Shown here piece by piece: positions 10,601 to 23,045 of a stretch of 64,000 bases of DNA. The notes beneath the pieces were generated by a model, which was not told where the DNA came from, ran no database searches, and worked only from the letters and a program-made list of their open reading frames with translations. Each line of letters starts with the position of its first letter. Positions within the stretch are counted from its first letter, which is position 1. The translations under genes and the position numbers were made by a program. The DNA is from Antilocapra americana (Eukaryota; Chordata; Mammalia; Artiodactyla; Antilocapridae): contig ML661799.1 in assembly GCA_007570785.1 (NCBI GenBank), positions 1,339,598-1,403,597 on the forward strand, read 5' to 3'.

Positions 10601-10949
10601 CGGGCATGCATCTGTACAAAAGCTTTGCCCTAGTATTGTTGTGGGGCACACGCTGGAAGCACACAATCAGTTGCAAAAACTGATTTTTAAACTGTAAAAC
10701 TTTCATGCACCCCTCTTAATTGGAGTAGCCACTGCTCTGCATGTAGATCCTAGAGACAAAAAGAAAAAAAAAAGGAATGAGCCTCTTTTACTTGAAGAAT
10801 TTGTTTTGCAAGTCACAGAGCACAACGGGGACCTTTTCTGACATTTGACTTTAGAACCAAGAGATTTGCTCAAAATAGCTGGGATCAGGAGAAGTAAGAG
10901 GAATGTAGCAAACAAAGCTTTGGTCTAATATTTTATTTTAACCAAAAAT

Positions 10950-11110
10950 AACTTATATTTGTAAAGCATGTTAGCATTGACAAAGTTCACTTCACAAAGT
11001 GCATCTCATTTGTTTTCTCATCACTGTGTGAGGCAAGTGTAGTTTTCCCCATTTTACAAATAAAGAAGCTAAGGTTAAGAGAGTTAGACATCTGATCTGA
11101 GGCCTTCCAG
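10950..11110 (-). repeat. MIR-family fragment
   Basis: The phrase 'cccattttacaaataaagaa' followed by 'gctaaggttaagagagttag' is the reverse complement of the MIR core. Confidence 0.55.
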
Positions 11111-11567
11111 CACTAGACTAGGGGGTCTGGAACTCACTTTGTACTTTTGAGTCCTGAGTACTTTTACCCTTAAGTCACGCTAAGCTAAACTTGATCCATT
11201 CTGTGGATATCTTCTTTTCTTTCTTTCTATCTTTTTGTATCCTGTATCCAGCTGCAAATTTGATATATTCCTAACCATTCGGAGAACCCAGTCATGTTGA
11301 GAGGAAAAAGCGATATTCAAGATTTTCCTAAGATCCTAGCGCGTAGCTTGAGTGCTGCCCAATCTCTCTGAGAAAATAACAAACAAACAAAAAGCACATT
11401 TAATGTCTGTCTCACTGCCTATTAAGCTAAAATTATGGTCCTGTCCTTTTGGAAGAACCACAAACCCAGGGCAATCAGCCAAAGTTCAGTGTCTCCAGGT
11501 ACCTAAGAGACTGCTTGTTGGTCAGGGAGTGGGATGAATATACCTACCCACTCCATTCTGGGCATTG
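11111..11567. other. No feature recognised
   Basis: Includes a T/C-rich run (11210-11240) and an (aaac)n-like stretch near 11380. Nothing else stands out. Confidence 0.4.
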
Positions 11568-11576
11568 GGATACTTG

Positions 11577-11800
11577 TGCTGTGTGCTCAGTCACTAACTA
11601 CTGTCTGACTCTTTGTCACCCCATGGACTGCAACCCACTGGCATCCCCTGTCCATGGGATTCTCCAGGCAATAATACTGGAGTCAGTAGCCATTTCCTTT
11701 TCCAGGGGATCTTCCCAACCCAGGGATTGAACCCACATCTCCTGCATTGGCGGGTGGGTTCTTTATCACTGAGCTACCAGGGAAGCCACTCTAGTTACTT
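11577..11800 (-). mobile_element. Bov-tA SINE
   Basis: Reverse-complement SINE ending in 'gagctaccagggaagcc' (the tRNA head). TSD ggatacttg at 11568-11576 and 11801-11809. About 12 bases (11789-11800) between the SINE head and the right TSD belong to neither and may be filler added at the 5' junction. Confidence 0.92.
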
Positions 11801-11809
11801 GGATACTTG

Positions 11810-12880
11810 CTCAGATATGAAGCTCTTCATCTATAAGCTTGAGACTTTCCGCCAGTGCTTCCCTCTTTGAGCTCCAGTTGGATTCTCAAGGTTGCAGGAG
11901 AAATGAGCAGGTCCAATTCAGAAATCACTTCTCAGCAAAAGGAAAAAAGAGGCAGCATATGGTAAATGGAGTCAAATTCCTCTAGTGTGACTCTTTGGAG
12001 GGAGATGGGTAATTCACCAAATGATGGACAATCTTTGCAGCTGACTGGCGTGGTGAGACACCACGGAGTAATTGAGACTGAATTACAGAGACTTTGACTA
12101 TGAGATTGGGTTTTCTGTAAGGCCACCCAGCTGACACAAACTGCTTATATCTTCTCCACTGGGAGCCAGGGTAGCTTACATCGGCTCGGGCTTTTAAATG
12201 ATGCTTCCCCTTCATTAGCTCCCCCAGGATGGAATAGAATTGGTGGTGAGATTGTAATGAAGTTTAAGTGTTTAGAATCCTTCAGTAAGGCCTTTGATAG
12301 TGCCAGAATACATTATTCTTCTCCCGCAGACCAAAGGAAGGGCAACCAGGTCCTTCAGCGGGCATTCATCTATCTCCCTGATTGTCCTTCTTGTAGATTT
12401 TTCTAAAGATTTGCAGCAACAGAGGAAATGCTGTTTTCAGAGCTGTTTTCCTCCCCTCCTTCTACTGAAGGTCAAAGCTATAAAGCATGGGGCAAGGAGA
12501 GAGTTATCTTGAAAGTGACTTTAGAGCCAGAGCTAAGGACAAAGTGACAATGAAACAGCATCAAGAATGCTGCCACTTGAAGGATCGACACAATCCCAGC
12601 TGGCTGTTGCCTCCTCTCTCCTGTCTTGGTGCTCATCTGGATAGTGCTGAAAACCTTGTGGCAGCAAGTAATTGAGTGAGTCGGTGACCCTGAACCTCAA
12701 AAGCAGAAGGAGAGCCCTCATGGACATTGTGCTCCTGGTCACTGAGTTTCTTGTTCATCTGTGGCTTGTGCTTTTCATTCTTTAATCGTCCTTTTTTATT
12801 TTTATTTTTTTAAATAAATGATTACTTTTGTTCATGGACAGGCTATAGTTATATAATTGCTAAAATATGTATTTTGCAAA
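11810..12880. other. Unique sequence, no gene supported
   Basis: Moderate GC and no recognised transposon. Several short frames (up to about 75 codons) overlap on both strands with no coding pattern. Could include conserved non-coding DNA; the sequence alone cannot show it. Confidence 0.4.
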
Positions 12881-13070
12881 GAAGTGAAGTGAAAGTCGCT
12901 CGGTTGTGTCAGACTCTTTACGGGCCCGTGGACTGTAGCCCACCAGGCTCCTCTGTCCATGGGATTCCCCAGGCAAGAATGCTGTGAAAGCCATTCCCTT
13001 CTTTGGGGGATCTTCCTAACTCAGGGATCAAACTTGGGTCTCCTACATTGTAGGCAGATTCTTTATCATC
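12881..13070 (-). mobile_element. Bov-tA SINE
   Basis: Starts gaagtgaagtgaaagtcgct, a common Bov 3' variant, and passes through 'ggctcctctgtccatgggat' to a decayed tRNA head 'ttctttatcatct'. No TSD is evident. Confidence 0.9.
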
Positions 13071-13084
13071 TTTACTTCAGTTAA

Positions 13085-13230
13085 TCCCCAACAAACCACA
13101 TGTATAAGTAGCATTATTTCCATTTTACCAAAGAGGAGTCTGAAAACATGGGGATTAAGAAACTTGCCCAAGTTCGTACAGATAGTAAGTGTAATGGAGC
13201 CAGAGCTTAACCCCAGATCTGACCAAACTC
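13085..13230 (-). repeat. MIR SINE
   Basis: Reverse-complement MIR: 'tccattttaccaaagaggag', then 'aaacttgcccaagttcgtac' and 'ggagccagagctt'. Confidence 0.75.
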
Positions 13231-13384
13231 CACTGTACTTTACTCTTGGCTGCTTTAACTTCTCTGTGTTTGGGATACTCTCTAAATCCTGGTCCTAGTG
13301 GACACTCAGCTTCTGAAGGTCATTGCATGTTAAATTTCAATTCATGTAATACCTGTACAATAGGGTTTCTAAGATTTCATAGAT

Positions 13385-13610
13385 CTGTGATTATTCAGTG
13401 AGGGCTTTGGAGTTAGACATTTCAGGTTTGAAAAGTATTTTTTCACTTATTAGCTACATGACCTTGGGAAAATCCTTTTTCTTCCCTGCACCATATTTTT
13501 TTCCTCTATAGAGTGAGGATAATAATAATTTCTATCTCATAAGATTATTGTGAGGAATAAACATCTGACACATCAAAAGTATTTCATAAATGATCATGGT
13601 GATGACAAAG
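13385..13610 (+). repeat. MIR SINE
   Basis: 'gggctttggagttagac', 'tagctacatgaccttggg' and 'ctcataagattattgtgagg' appear in MIR order, so most of the element is present. It lies opposite in orientation to the MIR 150 bases upstream. Confidence 0.75.
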
Positions 13611-14000
13611 ATAAGGAAGAATATTTAAGAAAAAATAAGTGGAGGAAAGGGACAGAGGGATTCTTGATATGGTGCTTTGTCTCCATCTCTAGAGGAATGG
13701 TGAAGGAGATTCCCTGGTATGTTAGGATTCTCTAAGAACCAGAACCAATAGGGAATAGAGGCGAGTGGGAGTTGAGAGAGAGAATGGAAGAAATTTTGAG
13801 GAATTAAGTATGTGATTATATTTGGCTGGGAAGTCCAAAATCTGCAGGGTAGACCAGCAGGCTAGAGACCCACGAGAGAGTTTGATGTTATAACTAGAGT
13901 CCAAAGGCTATCTGCTGACAAAAATGCCTCTTCCTTGGGGAAGGTCAGTCTTTTCCTCTTGAGACCTTCAACTGATAGGGTGAGACTCACCCACATTATG
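13611..14000. other. No feature recognised
   Basis: Purine-rich sequence without a recognised repeat or gene. Confidence 0.4.
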
Positions 14001-14017
14001 GAGGATAATCTGGTTTA

Positions 14018-14282
14018 TTGTTGCTCTTCAGTTACTAAGTCGTGTTTGACTCTTTATGACCCTGTGGACTGCAGCTTGCCAGGCTTCCCTGTCCTTCACC
14101 ATCTCCCAGAGTTTGCTCAAACTCATGTCCACTGAATCGGTGATGCCATCCAACCATCTCATCCTCTGTAGCCCCCTTTTCCTCCTGCCCTCAATCTTTC
14201 CCAGCATCTGGTCTTTTCCAATGAATCAGCTCTTTGCATCAGGTGACCAAAGTATTGGAGCTACTGAACAACAACAACAAAG
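14018..14282 (-). mobile_element. BovB 3' end with an inverted tail
   Basis: 14018-14262 is the reverse-complement BovB 3' region. 14263-14282 (actgaacaacaacaacaaag) reads like the BovB 3' tail in plus orientation, as at 61286-61300. The whole insert is bounded by a 17-base TSD with 15 matches (14001-14017 and 14283-14299), so both orientations came in one event. Confidence 0.85.
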
Positions 14283-14460
14283 GAGGGTAATCTGCTTTAC
14301 TCAAAGTCTAACACTTAAATGTTAATCTCATCTAAAAAGTATCTTTACAGAAACATCTAAACCAATGTTTGACCAAATATCTGGGTTCCATGGCCTAACC
14401 AAGCTGACACATAAAATTAACCATAACATCTAGCCTTTATTTTCCAATTTAAATGTATTT

Positions 14461-14745
14461 GTTGGGACTTCCCTTGTGGTCCAGTGGTTGAGAGTTCACC
14501 TGCCAGTGCAGGGAACATAGGTTCAATCCCTGCTCTGGGAAGATCCCACATGCCTGTGAGCAACTGGACCCGTGTGCCATGACTACTGAGCCTCTGCTCT
14601 AGAGCCCAAGAGCTGCAAGTACTGAGACTTGCATGTCCAGAGCCTATGCTCTGCAACAAGAGAAGCCACTGCAATGGGAAGCCCATACTAGAGAGAGCCT
14701 GTGCACAACGATGGAGACCCAGTGCAGCCAAACATTAATTAGTTA
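14461..14745 (+). mobile_element. CHR-type SINE
   Basis: Head 'gggacttcccttgtggtcca', body with 'gcaacaagagaagccactgc' and A/T tail near 14735. Nearly full length and diverged. Confidence 0.85.
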
Positions 14746-16155
14746 ATTTAAAATGTTCTCGTTGTCCAACCAGAGCCTTGAGGCAAGGACCACAGTCTTC
14801 CCCACCTAAGCATAAATAAATAAATAATCCTGGAAATTTGACCTTAGGGCAATCAGGGTAGAAAGAAGGAAGGAGAAGGGGCATAGCTGGCCCTTAAGGC
14901 ACAGTGACTGGTCTTTTCATGCCTCTTTTCCCTACTTGAGGTTTCCTCCCTCTCTGCAGCCCCTTAACAATGTCACCAAGCAAAAAGAGGAATTGTGCAG
15001 GGGAGGGCAGTGGGCACTGGATTTTAGAATGAAGGAGCTACACATACTTTGGTCAGCCAGCCACCAAGACATGAAGGGAGACCAGTCCTCAATATCTACC
15101 TCACTCACCTCCCTCTGCCCTTAAAAGATTGATCTGGGTTATATGGGTTGCAGTCTCCTGAAGAAACTCCAACACCATCCCTGGGGATAGTATAAAGAAG
15201 TCTTGAGAGGTTGAAATGATGGTCTGACTTTAACAAAATGAACCTTAGTGGAAATAAATGTACAATTTTTCATTTAAGTCCAAAACAAAACAGCTAACAG
15301 AGAGGATTCAAAGAGACCTTCCAGTTTAAAATTGCACCTAACATTCCCCAGTGAAGCCTTCATGAACTTCCCCACTAAAACACTCCTGGAAACATAGACA
15401 AGGGTAAAAATTCACAACGTTGAAAACAAAGATTGATGGATGGCTTAAAGACAGAATCTGGAGGGAATCTCTGCTTTCTAAGAGGTGAGCAGAATTGAAA
15501 TGTAAATCTCTTCCCAGGTTAAACCTCATGTCACACAGAGGGAGGTTTTGCCTCATTGTGGCAGAGCCTGTTGGCACTCACCTCTCTTTCTAGAGTCCAC
15601 AGATAGATTATATTTTACAGCCTTCCTTGCAGTTGGATGCAGACATATGCCTGATCTGGTCAATGCAAGATGAGCAGAGCAATGAGGGCCACCTCAGGAC
15701 TGGCCCATAAGCACCCCTCAAGCACAATCCTCCACATTCTTTTCCTCCATCCACTCTCTGATTGGGTGAAGAGGGTCCCAAACAGGCAGAAGTAGGTGGA
15801 GACACAAGATAGAACAGATACAGGTTCTTCTATGAGTAGGATATCTAGACCCTCCCCCACTTCCCACACCAATGCAGACTGAACTGGGATCTGACTGAAA
15901 AATGATCTTCAACTATATTAGTAAATCGAGATTTTGGAGTGGTTTGTTATAGAATATAACAAACATCTTCCCTGATGTACTCATAAAGTGGAGAAGACCT
16001 AAAGAGTTTAGAGAACATGATGTAGTTGTCATTCTCCGCTTCCTAACTGGTACTATTAGCAGACATTAAAAAAGAGAGGGACAGTGAGAGAGAGAGTTGT
16101 AGCTGGAAGCAACAACAAGAAAAGTCTTGGCAGCTGTACATACTGCTAATTGCAA
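14746..16155. other. Unique or unrecognised old sequence
   Basis: No gene is supported. The block 15600-15960 (gccttccttgcagttggatg, ending in 'gagattttggagtggtttgt') has the flavour of an old LTR or DNA transposon but I cannot name it. A 3'-splice-like pyrimidine run ending in cag at 14961 precedes a 62-codon frame that resembles no known protein. Confidence 0.35.
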
Positions 16156-16570
16156 TTTTCCATCCAGTCATTCATTCAATAAATATTTATTATGTATATG
16201 CTATTGCCAAGCTCTGTGCTAAGTATTGTGTGCTCAGTCAAGTCTGACTCTTTGTGACCCCATGGACTATAGCCTGCCAAGCTCTTCTGTTCATGGGATT
16301 CTCCAGGCAATACTGAAGTGGGTTGCCATGTCCTCCTCCAGGGGGTCTTCCCAACCCAGGAATGGAACCCACATCTCTTATGTCTTCTGCATTGACAGCC
16401 AGGTTCTTTACCACTAGCACCACCTGGGAAGCCCTGGGAATAGAGCAATTAATAAAATAGACAAAGACTCTACCCTTGAAGATCTGTTAGAATCAGGAAA
16501 CAAACCAAACATGAAGCAAATAATTACTAGAATGAATGAATTTATGGAAGGAGACATTATAAACCACCTT
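16156..16570 (-). repeat. L2 3' end split by a SINE
   Basis: 'tcattcattcaataaatatt' at 16169 is the reverse complement of the L2 terminus. After the Bov SINE the match resumes ('agagcaattaataaaataga'), as expected of an L2 interrupted by a younger insertion. Confidence 0.6.
16224..16435 (-). mobile_element. Bov-tA SINE inside L2
   Basis: Complete reverse-complement SINE from 'gtgtgctcagtcaagtctga' to 'accacctgggaagccc'. No clear TSD. Confidence 0.92.
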
Positions 16571-17002
16571 GGTGGGCAGGAAACAGGAGATGTCTCACCT
16601 AAACTGTAAAGAAGTGAGATCTAGTATGTCTGCTAGTACAGTCATAATCAGAAATAAGAGCCAGAGAAATTACGTCACTGAGGATCAAACTGTAAATCAT
16701 AAACATGGATCTGTCCACTGATTTGCTTCCGTGCACAGAAAGGAGGCTGATGTGGTCCACACACCCTGCCTGTGGGAAAACACCAAGCCCAGGAGACCAT
16801 GTTTGACTCAAAGTGATTGAAAGAATACAGTGGTTAGAGACCCTAAGGGAAAGGGAAGAAAGGAAAACAATCCAGAAGACTCAGAGAGAGGCATACTGGT
16901 GAACGTGTCAGAGCTCTGAGGCCCAGGTGGGAGGCAGGAGGGAGAGCAGATCAATTTTTTTTTTCTGTTAGAAATGTGATAAAATCATTAAATGTACATC
17001 AA

Positions 17003-17205
17003 AACTTCTTTGATGGTTCAGTGGCTAAGAATCCACCTACCAAGGCAAGGGACTCTGGCTCAATCCTTGTTCTGGGAAGATTCCACGTGCTATGCAGCAA
17101 CTAAGCCCATGTGCCTTAGAGCCCGTGCACTGTTACAAGAGAAGCCACCTCAATGGGAAGCCTGCACATCACAACTGGAGAGTAGCTCCCCATCAAATCA
17201 TTTGT
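17003..17205 (+). mobile_element. CHR-type SINE, 3' part degraded
   Basis: Shows 'cttctttgatggttcagtgg', then 'gttacaagagaagccacctc'. Shorter than the copies at 4529 and 27861. Confidence 0.8.
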
Positions 17206-18930
17206 AAAATAAGACCAATGGTTTATTATTCTATTTAATCCACAATCATATGACTTATGCTCTTTCGTTCAAGACAGAAAATTAAAGTCCCCCATTTCCA
17301 TATCCAAATAATTTGTGCTCAACCAAACATTTCGTCACTCTCCCTCTACAGCTCTGAAAATGATATACTACAGGGCTCAGAAGAAAACTTCCAGAAATGA
17401 TCTGACATTTTTAATGGAATGCAATTCTTTTAAGAAACATGAACAAAGCTCAATGCACAATGAAAAAAATTAAAATTATGATTATAAGAGAGATGAATGC
17501 TATATGGAAGAATTTGAAGGAAGGTAAAAAATGTATACTAGAAGAATTAGAGTCTACATTAGAGGTAGCAAAAACGTGGATTTTTTTAAAATTATAGAAT
17601 GTGAAGGACAGATTTGAGAAGCACTCATAGAATTTAGAGGCAAAGAGCAAAGAGGTAAAAATGAGAGAGGTCTAAAGAACACCATAGACAGGTGTGTTGA
17701 AATGGATTGGGGATGAAAATGAGTAAAAGAATGTTAGAATTTTAGTCTTAAGGAGAGAACATCTAAAGATAATGTTTCACTGTTGATGTAAAACACTTCA
17801 TGAGACAGAAAAGTAAAAGAACCAAAAGCATAAAAATAAACAGTATGTTTGAAAATTTAAGAATATTCAGTGAGGTACCTATGCTTTCAAACACTGGAGA
17901 TGATTTTTTAAAAAGCAAATGGAAAAAAAATATATATATATATACCAAAAGATGGGAAAGGAAGTCATACACAACTGAAGCATACATGGTGAATTTTTAT
18001 TTTTCTTGGCTGCTCAGCCTCTGGCTGGGCTCTGGCTCCTGTGATGGAAGCTAAAGGAGTCAGAGCATCCTTTCCCTGGCGTCTGGCCAGGCTTGAATCT
18101 TGGGCTTAGGCAGCTGATGCTCCAACTTTGCAGGCTGAGAGTTGAAGCACTAAGTGCAGGTAATGTCCAGATTGTCTGGGGGTGGCAGCTATGAAATTGA
18201 GAGTCCAGCAGTGGAGGCAACAAAATACAGTGCCATTCAGAGGTGGCAGTAACAGAGATCCAGCTACAGGGCCCTGACATGTCTCTGCGTCTGATCTCAT
18301 GATCTCCTCTCTGTCTTGCCTTACGTAGTTCCTACTTACTCACTAAGCCTGGTTCTCTGTCTTCCCAGTCATCCCACAATACATACTTTTTCTGCCATGT
18401 TAGATAGATGAGGTTTCTTTTTTGTACAAGTAGGAATGCAAATGCTACAGCCTAAAACAAAATGATAGCAGTAAACTCAAGTAGATGTCATCAAAACAAA
18501 AATAGATTTTAAAATCCCTTTAAAGACAGAAAAACACAAGTTTAAAAAATTTAACCTCAAGAGAAACGCTTAAAACACATTAGCTCAGAAAGATAAAACA
18601 CAAAAGGGTTAGTAAAGATAAGTGCATATTTAGAAAAGCAAAAGTGGGATGTTAATATTAGTCAAAGTTGAATTTAAAAGAAGGACTTAAGAGGCCTCAG
18701 AGGGTAAAAGTTTATATTTTTAGCCACACAAATTATTGCTATGAGAATAAATTATTATTAACATTAAAGCAATACAAAAATATAGGGAATAAAATGTGTA
18801 AGTTCTCTCAATTCTCCTACTCTTACTCCCTTCCTGAGAAGTAACCTCTGCCAAGTACTTGGTATATATATTTCTAGACCTCCATGCAGATATACACTTA
18901 CACATTAGCAAGTATCTGACTTGGGGATTC
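17206..18930. other. A-rich, possibly very old LINE sequence
   Basis: 17240-18000 and 18440-18720 are strongly A-rich on the plus strand, with a base composition like old L1/HAL1 elements, but no diagnostic motif is readable. A (TA)n run lies at 17931-17943. Between them, 18010-18300 is GC-richer and unassigned. Confidence 0.3.
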
Positions 18931-21174
18931 TGTTATGTCTTAGCGGTGGCAGTTGAGGTGCATCTCTGAGAGCTGGCGACAGCCTCCAGCTGCAGCAACT
19001 TCAGAGCCCTGCTTTGCTTGAGCCAAGGTTGTGCTCTTCCTGGGCAGTGACCAGCCTGTCACTGAGAACAGAGGGAATCCTAAGGCTGGGCCATTTCTGC
19101 CCGGTCCAGGACTCCTCTCGGAGCAGTCCTCACCAAATCTCCCGTGGCGTTGGCGGAGACTTTTCTGGAGCTGCTCCACAGCTTCAGACTCTTCCCATCC
19201 AGTCTCCCATCCTCCCTCCTCCTTCATGCGGTCACATCTGCACCATGATGTAAAGGCTTCTCCTGTTTACTCCAGATCTCCCTTCACTGTGTCTTTCAGG
19301 AGCACGCCTTCAATTCATCTGTGGCACTTCTAACCCACGTTGGAATCCAAATGACACAGTTGACTCCAGAAGTGGCCCAAGAAAACAGCAGCTGAGATGG
19401 GCCTTTGATACTGGCTCTCTCACTGCTCAGAGGGAAGGGAGGAGCCTGCTGGGTGGTATGTGGGGCTGTGGATAGTTCCTGACACAAGGTAAGAACTCCA
19501 TTGTTAGGAATTTCACAGCTGACTTGGGAAGACATCTCAAGGGAAGGGACATCCTGGCATTTAAAGGGTGCAGAGGAGGAAGGCATACAAGATCAGTGGG
19601 ATTGTCTGGCTATTACCAAGTTGCATTGTTGTCCTACAGAGGCGCACTGCATACCTGAGGATTTACAGCTAAAAACTTAGTTAGAACCAGGGGTTTCTTT
19701 GATAGAGGCTCTTATCTCTTGCAGTGGGAGAATGGATCCATCTCAGGAACTCATGGTTAGGGTCATGAGGTTTCAAAGACTATTTAATGGCTTAGTCAAG
19801 GCAGTTCTGTTATGCTAAGATTAGGGCCCTTCCTGGGAAAACTTGGGAGCCTGAAAAATGAGATGAGGCTTTTTGGTGGATCCCTCAGAGGCCTGTGTCT
19901 CTGTGGCCTCTCTTGAACCCTCAGGGTCTGCAGAGGGGCCCGCCTTCCCCATTAAGAGGTGGGACCTCCTCCACATGGGAAGACACTGCAGAGGCCTCTC
20001 TCATACAAGGCAACAGGGCACCCCTCCCAGAGCTGTCCCCACTTCCTCCTGGCTGCCATTCTGATAACTAGGGGTGAATCTCAGAGTGACCAGCTAGGGA
20101 AATGCTGGGCCCAAGAAGGCAGGAAAGAGATTGCACTCTGAAGGAGTGGTGAGAATTAGGTAACATGTTCCAGCAGGAGCTCAGGAAGTACCTACAGGGT
20201 TGAAATTTTAGGATGCATGCTCAACAGGACATAAGACCAGATACCCAAAGATATATTGAGTTTGGGACACTCTCTCAGGAAATGGGATTCAACACCCTGG
20301 TAAGGACTCCAGGGGACAGGACAAACTATCTACTAGGATGAGCCTTAGAAGCTTAGAAAAAGTGGAGACCCACACTGAGCAAAGCTGAAATGCATACATT
20401 GCTATGACAGACAGAGGCAGGGATAAAAGACAGGGCTGTGAGGCCAGAAGACCCACTTCAGGATGATGTGACTTGGGAGGGCTCAGGCCATCAGGAGCGT
20501 CCTGGCGACAGAGTGTCTGCATCGCTTTGAAGTTCAGTTGTTATTCCCCTCTGCAAGCCAGTGCTAATGGTAGGAGCAGTCGTCACAGAGCTCAGCGGAT
20601 TAGCGGCAAGAGTGATGCCCTCCAAGTACCCTCACACTCAGCAACATAACTAGGTGACAATGTTTAACCATCAGAAGCCAAAAAGTTGCCGTTACCACAA
20701 TGACCCACAAAGCCGGGGTGGCAGCCGAGGTATCCTACCCTTAGAGAGTTATGGAGATGGCGGGAAAACATTGTGTACCTAGGGGCAACATGGATGTGCC
20801 CACAAAAGGACTCTGCTTAACATATGCAGTCAAAAGAAGGTAAGAATGCACTATCAGGAGGAGGAGGAGGTTAGCTCTTCCAGACAAATGCTATGATTCC
20901 CTGCAGAACTAATTTTCAGATCTGGAAAGTCCCTGATGATGTGGGTGGGACCCCAGGATGAAAGAGCCTGAAACAACATGGTAAGTATATGCCACAAAGA
21001 GGCCCTGAGTCTTTCCGCCAAAGGGACCCAAAGACATTTACATGAGCATTTACCCCCTGGAAAAAGGTAAATACCCAGACATTTTGAGGACCACTGGACA
21101 CTGGGTCCAAGTTAACAATGACACCCAGCCCTATACAGATATTCCCTGACCATGGTTCAACCTATCATTTCTTT

Positions 21175-21850
21175 ACTTTATAGTACTTGGTAAATTACAG
21201 ACACATTGTGGGTTTGGTTCTAGATATTGCAATAAAGCAATTATTACAGTAAAGTGTGTCACAAACTTTTTTTTCAATTTTACAGTGCATGTTAAGTTAT
21301 GTTTATACTGTACTGTGGTCTTTTAAGTGTATAGTATTATGTCTTAAAAAATAATGTGCCTATCTTAATTTTAAAATATTTTGTTGCAAAATAATGCTAA
21401 CCATCATGAGCCTTCAGCAAGCTATAATCTCTTTTTAAAGTGACATCAAGGATCTCTGTTCATAGACCACCATAACAAATATAATAATAAAAAACTTTGA
21501 AATATTGTGAGAATTACCAAAATGTGACATGGATGTACAACACGAGCAACTGCTGTCTGAAAAATGGCACTGACTAAGGAAGAATGGATACGAGTATATG
21601 TATGGGTGAGTCGTTTCACTGTTCACCTGAAACTATCATAACATTGCTTGTTAATCATCTATACCCCAGTACAAAATAAAAAGTTTAAAAAAGAGAAAAA
21701 TGACATCGATACTTGCCCGATTCAGGAGCACCACATACCTTCAACTTATAAAAATACAGTATCTGCCAAGTGCAATAAAGTGAAGCACAATAAAATAAGA
21801 TATGACTATGTAAGAGATATTCAACACTGTATTATGAAGCACTCTTTGTG
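21175..21850. mobile_element. Tigger-type (TcMar) DNA transposon remnant
   Basis: Both ends of an internally deleted element are present. One holds 'cattgtgggtttggttctag' and 'gctaaccatcatgagccttc'; the other ends with 'agtgcaataaagtgaagcac'. The transposase gene is gone, as in non-autonomous copies. It is itself interrupted by an L1 tail. Confidence 0.65.
21580..21705 (+). mobile_element. L1 3' tail nested in Tigger
   Basis: Contains 'ttcacctgaaactatcataa' and 'ccccagtacaaaataaaaag', the last bases of an older artiodactyl L1, with an A-rich end. Confidence 0.6.
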
Positions 21851-21977
21851 TTACGTGATTTGGCCCAACTGTAGGCTAATGTAAGTATCCTGAGCACTTA
21901 TAAGGTGGACTAGGCTAAGGTATGATACCCAGTAGGTTACATGTATTAAATGCATTTTCATCTTACTATTGGTTTAT

Positions 21978-22201
21978 CAAGATCTGGGCTTCCCAGGTGG
22001 CTCAGTGGTAAAGAATCTGCCTACCAATGCAAGAGACGCATGTTCCATCCCCGGGTCAGGACGATCCTCTGGAGGAGGAAATGGCAATCCACTTCAGTAT
22101 TCTTGCCTGGGAAATCCCATGGACAGAGGAACCTGCTGAGCTGCAGTCCATGGGGTCACAAAGAGTCAGATGCAACTGAGCACACACACACACATCAGCA
22201 C
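21978..22201 (+). mobile_element. Bov-tA SINE with (CA)n tail
   Basis: Full-length, from 'gggcttcccaggtggctcag' to 'gatgcaactgagcacacaca'. TSD attggtttat at 21968-21977 and 22202-22211. The CA run at 22180-22195 has grown out of the SINE tail. Confidence 0.94.
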
Positions 22202-22726
22202 ATTGGTTTATGGGGAGGCAACCCCATCCTAAGCCAAAGAGGATCTGTAGCTTCATCGTGCCCCCTGTAAATGGGAGCACAGAGGGGCCAAGTAATAAGT
22301 GCAATCTGATCAGTTGCTTCTAGTGGTCCACTCGTCTGTCAGGGCCTGATCACTGAATGTATCATTGGAATTGATGTAACTGGCACTTGGAGTAAATCCC
22401 ATGGTGGGTCCTTAGGCTGTGAAGTAAGAACTAATGTCAGGGGAAGACCAAGTGAAAGTCTCTGAAACTGTACCCTTCGACCAACGTAGTAAATAAGACA
22501 ACATCCCTGGAAGGATGGCAAAGATTAATGGATGCAGGAGTTATAGTCCCTTTCATATCTCTGTTTAACTCTCCAGTCTGACCCCAGAAGAAACTGGATG
22601 CATCCTAGGGAATGGCTATGGACTCCCACAGGCTGAACCCCAGCTGCTGTGTCAAAAGTCTTAGCTAGAGCAGAGTACTAAGGTCTCAGGCATGGAGGAG
22701 GCTCTCACTGATTTGGCAAATGCATT

Positions 22727-23032
22727 TTTAAAAGTATAGTTGATTTATAATATTATCTTAGTTCCAGGATACAATATTTTTTATAGATTATATTCCATTT
22801 AAAGTTATTATAAGCTTATGGCTATAATTCCCTGTGCTGTACATTATATCCTTGTTGCTTATCTACTTTATACATAGTAGTTTGTATCTCTTAATCCCCT
22901 ACCCCTGGCTGACCCCCACTTCCCTCTACCTGCTGATAACCACTAGTTTGTTCTCTATATCTGAGAGTCTGACAAATACTATATGATATCACTTACATGT
23001 GGAATCTAAAAAATAATATAAATGAATGTATA
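22727..23032 (-). mobile_element. L1 3' end with 5' inversion
   Basis: 22727-22970 is L1 3' UTR in reverse complement. 22971-23032 ('caaatactatatgatatcac' ... 'ggaatctaaaaaataatata') is L1 in forward sense. A 13-base TSD with 11 matches (22714-22726, 23033-23045) encloses both parts, so it is one twin-primed insertion. Confidence 0.8.
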
Positions 23033-23045
23033 TGGCAAATATATT

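Noticed and set aside
14940..15124. Possible exon after a pyrimidine tract ending in cag
   Set aside because: The 62-codon frame resembles no protein and has no matching donor or neighbouring exons.
21180..21260. Possible polyadenylation or 3' UTR region
   Set aside because: The AATAAA-like words belong to the Tigger terminal sequence.
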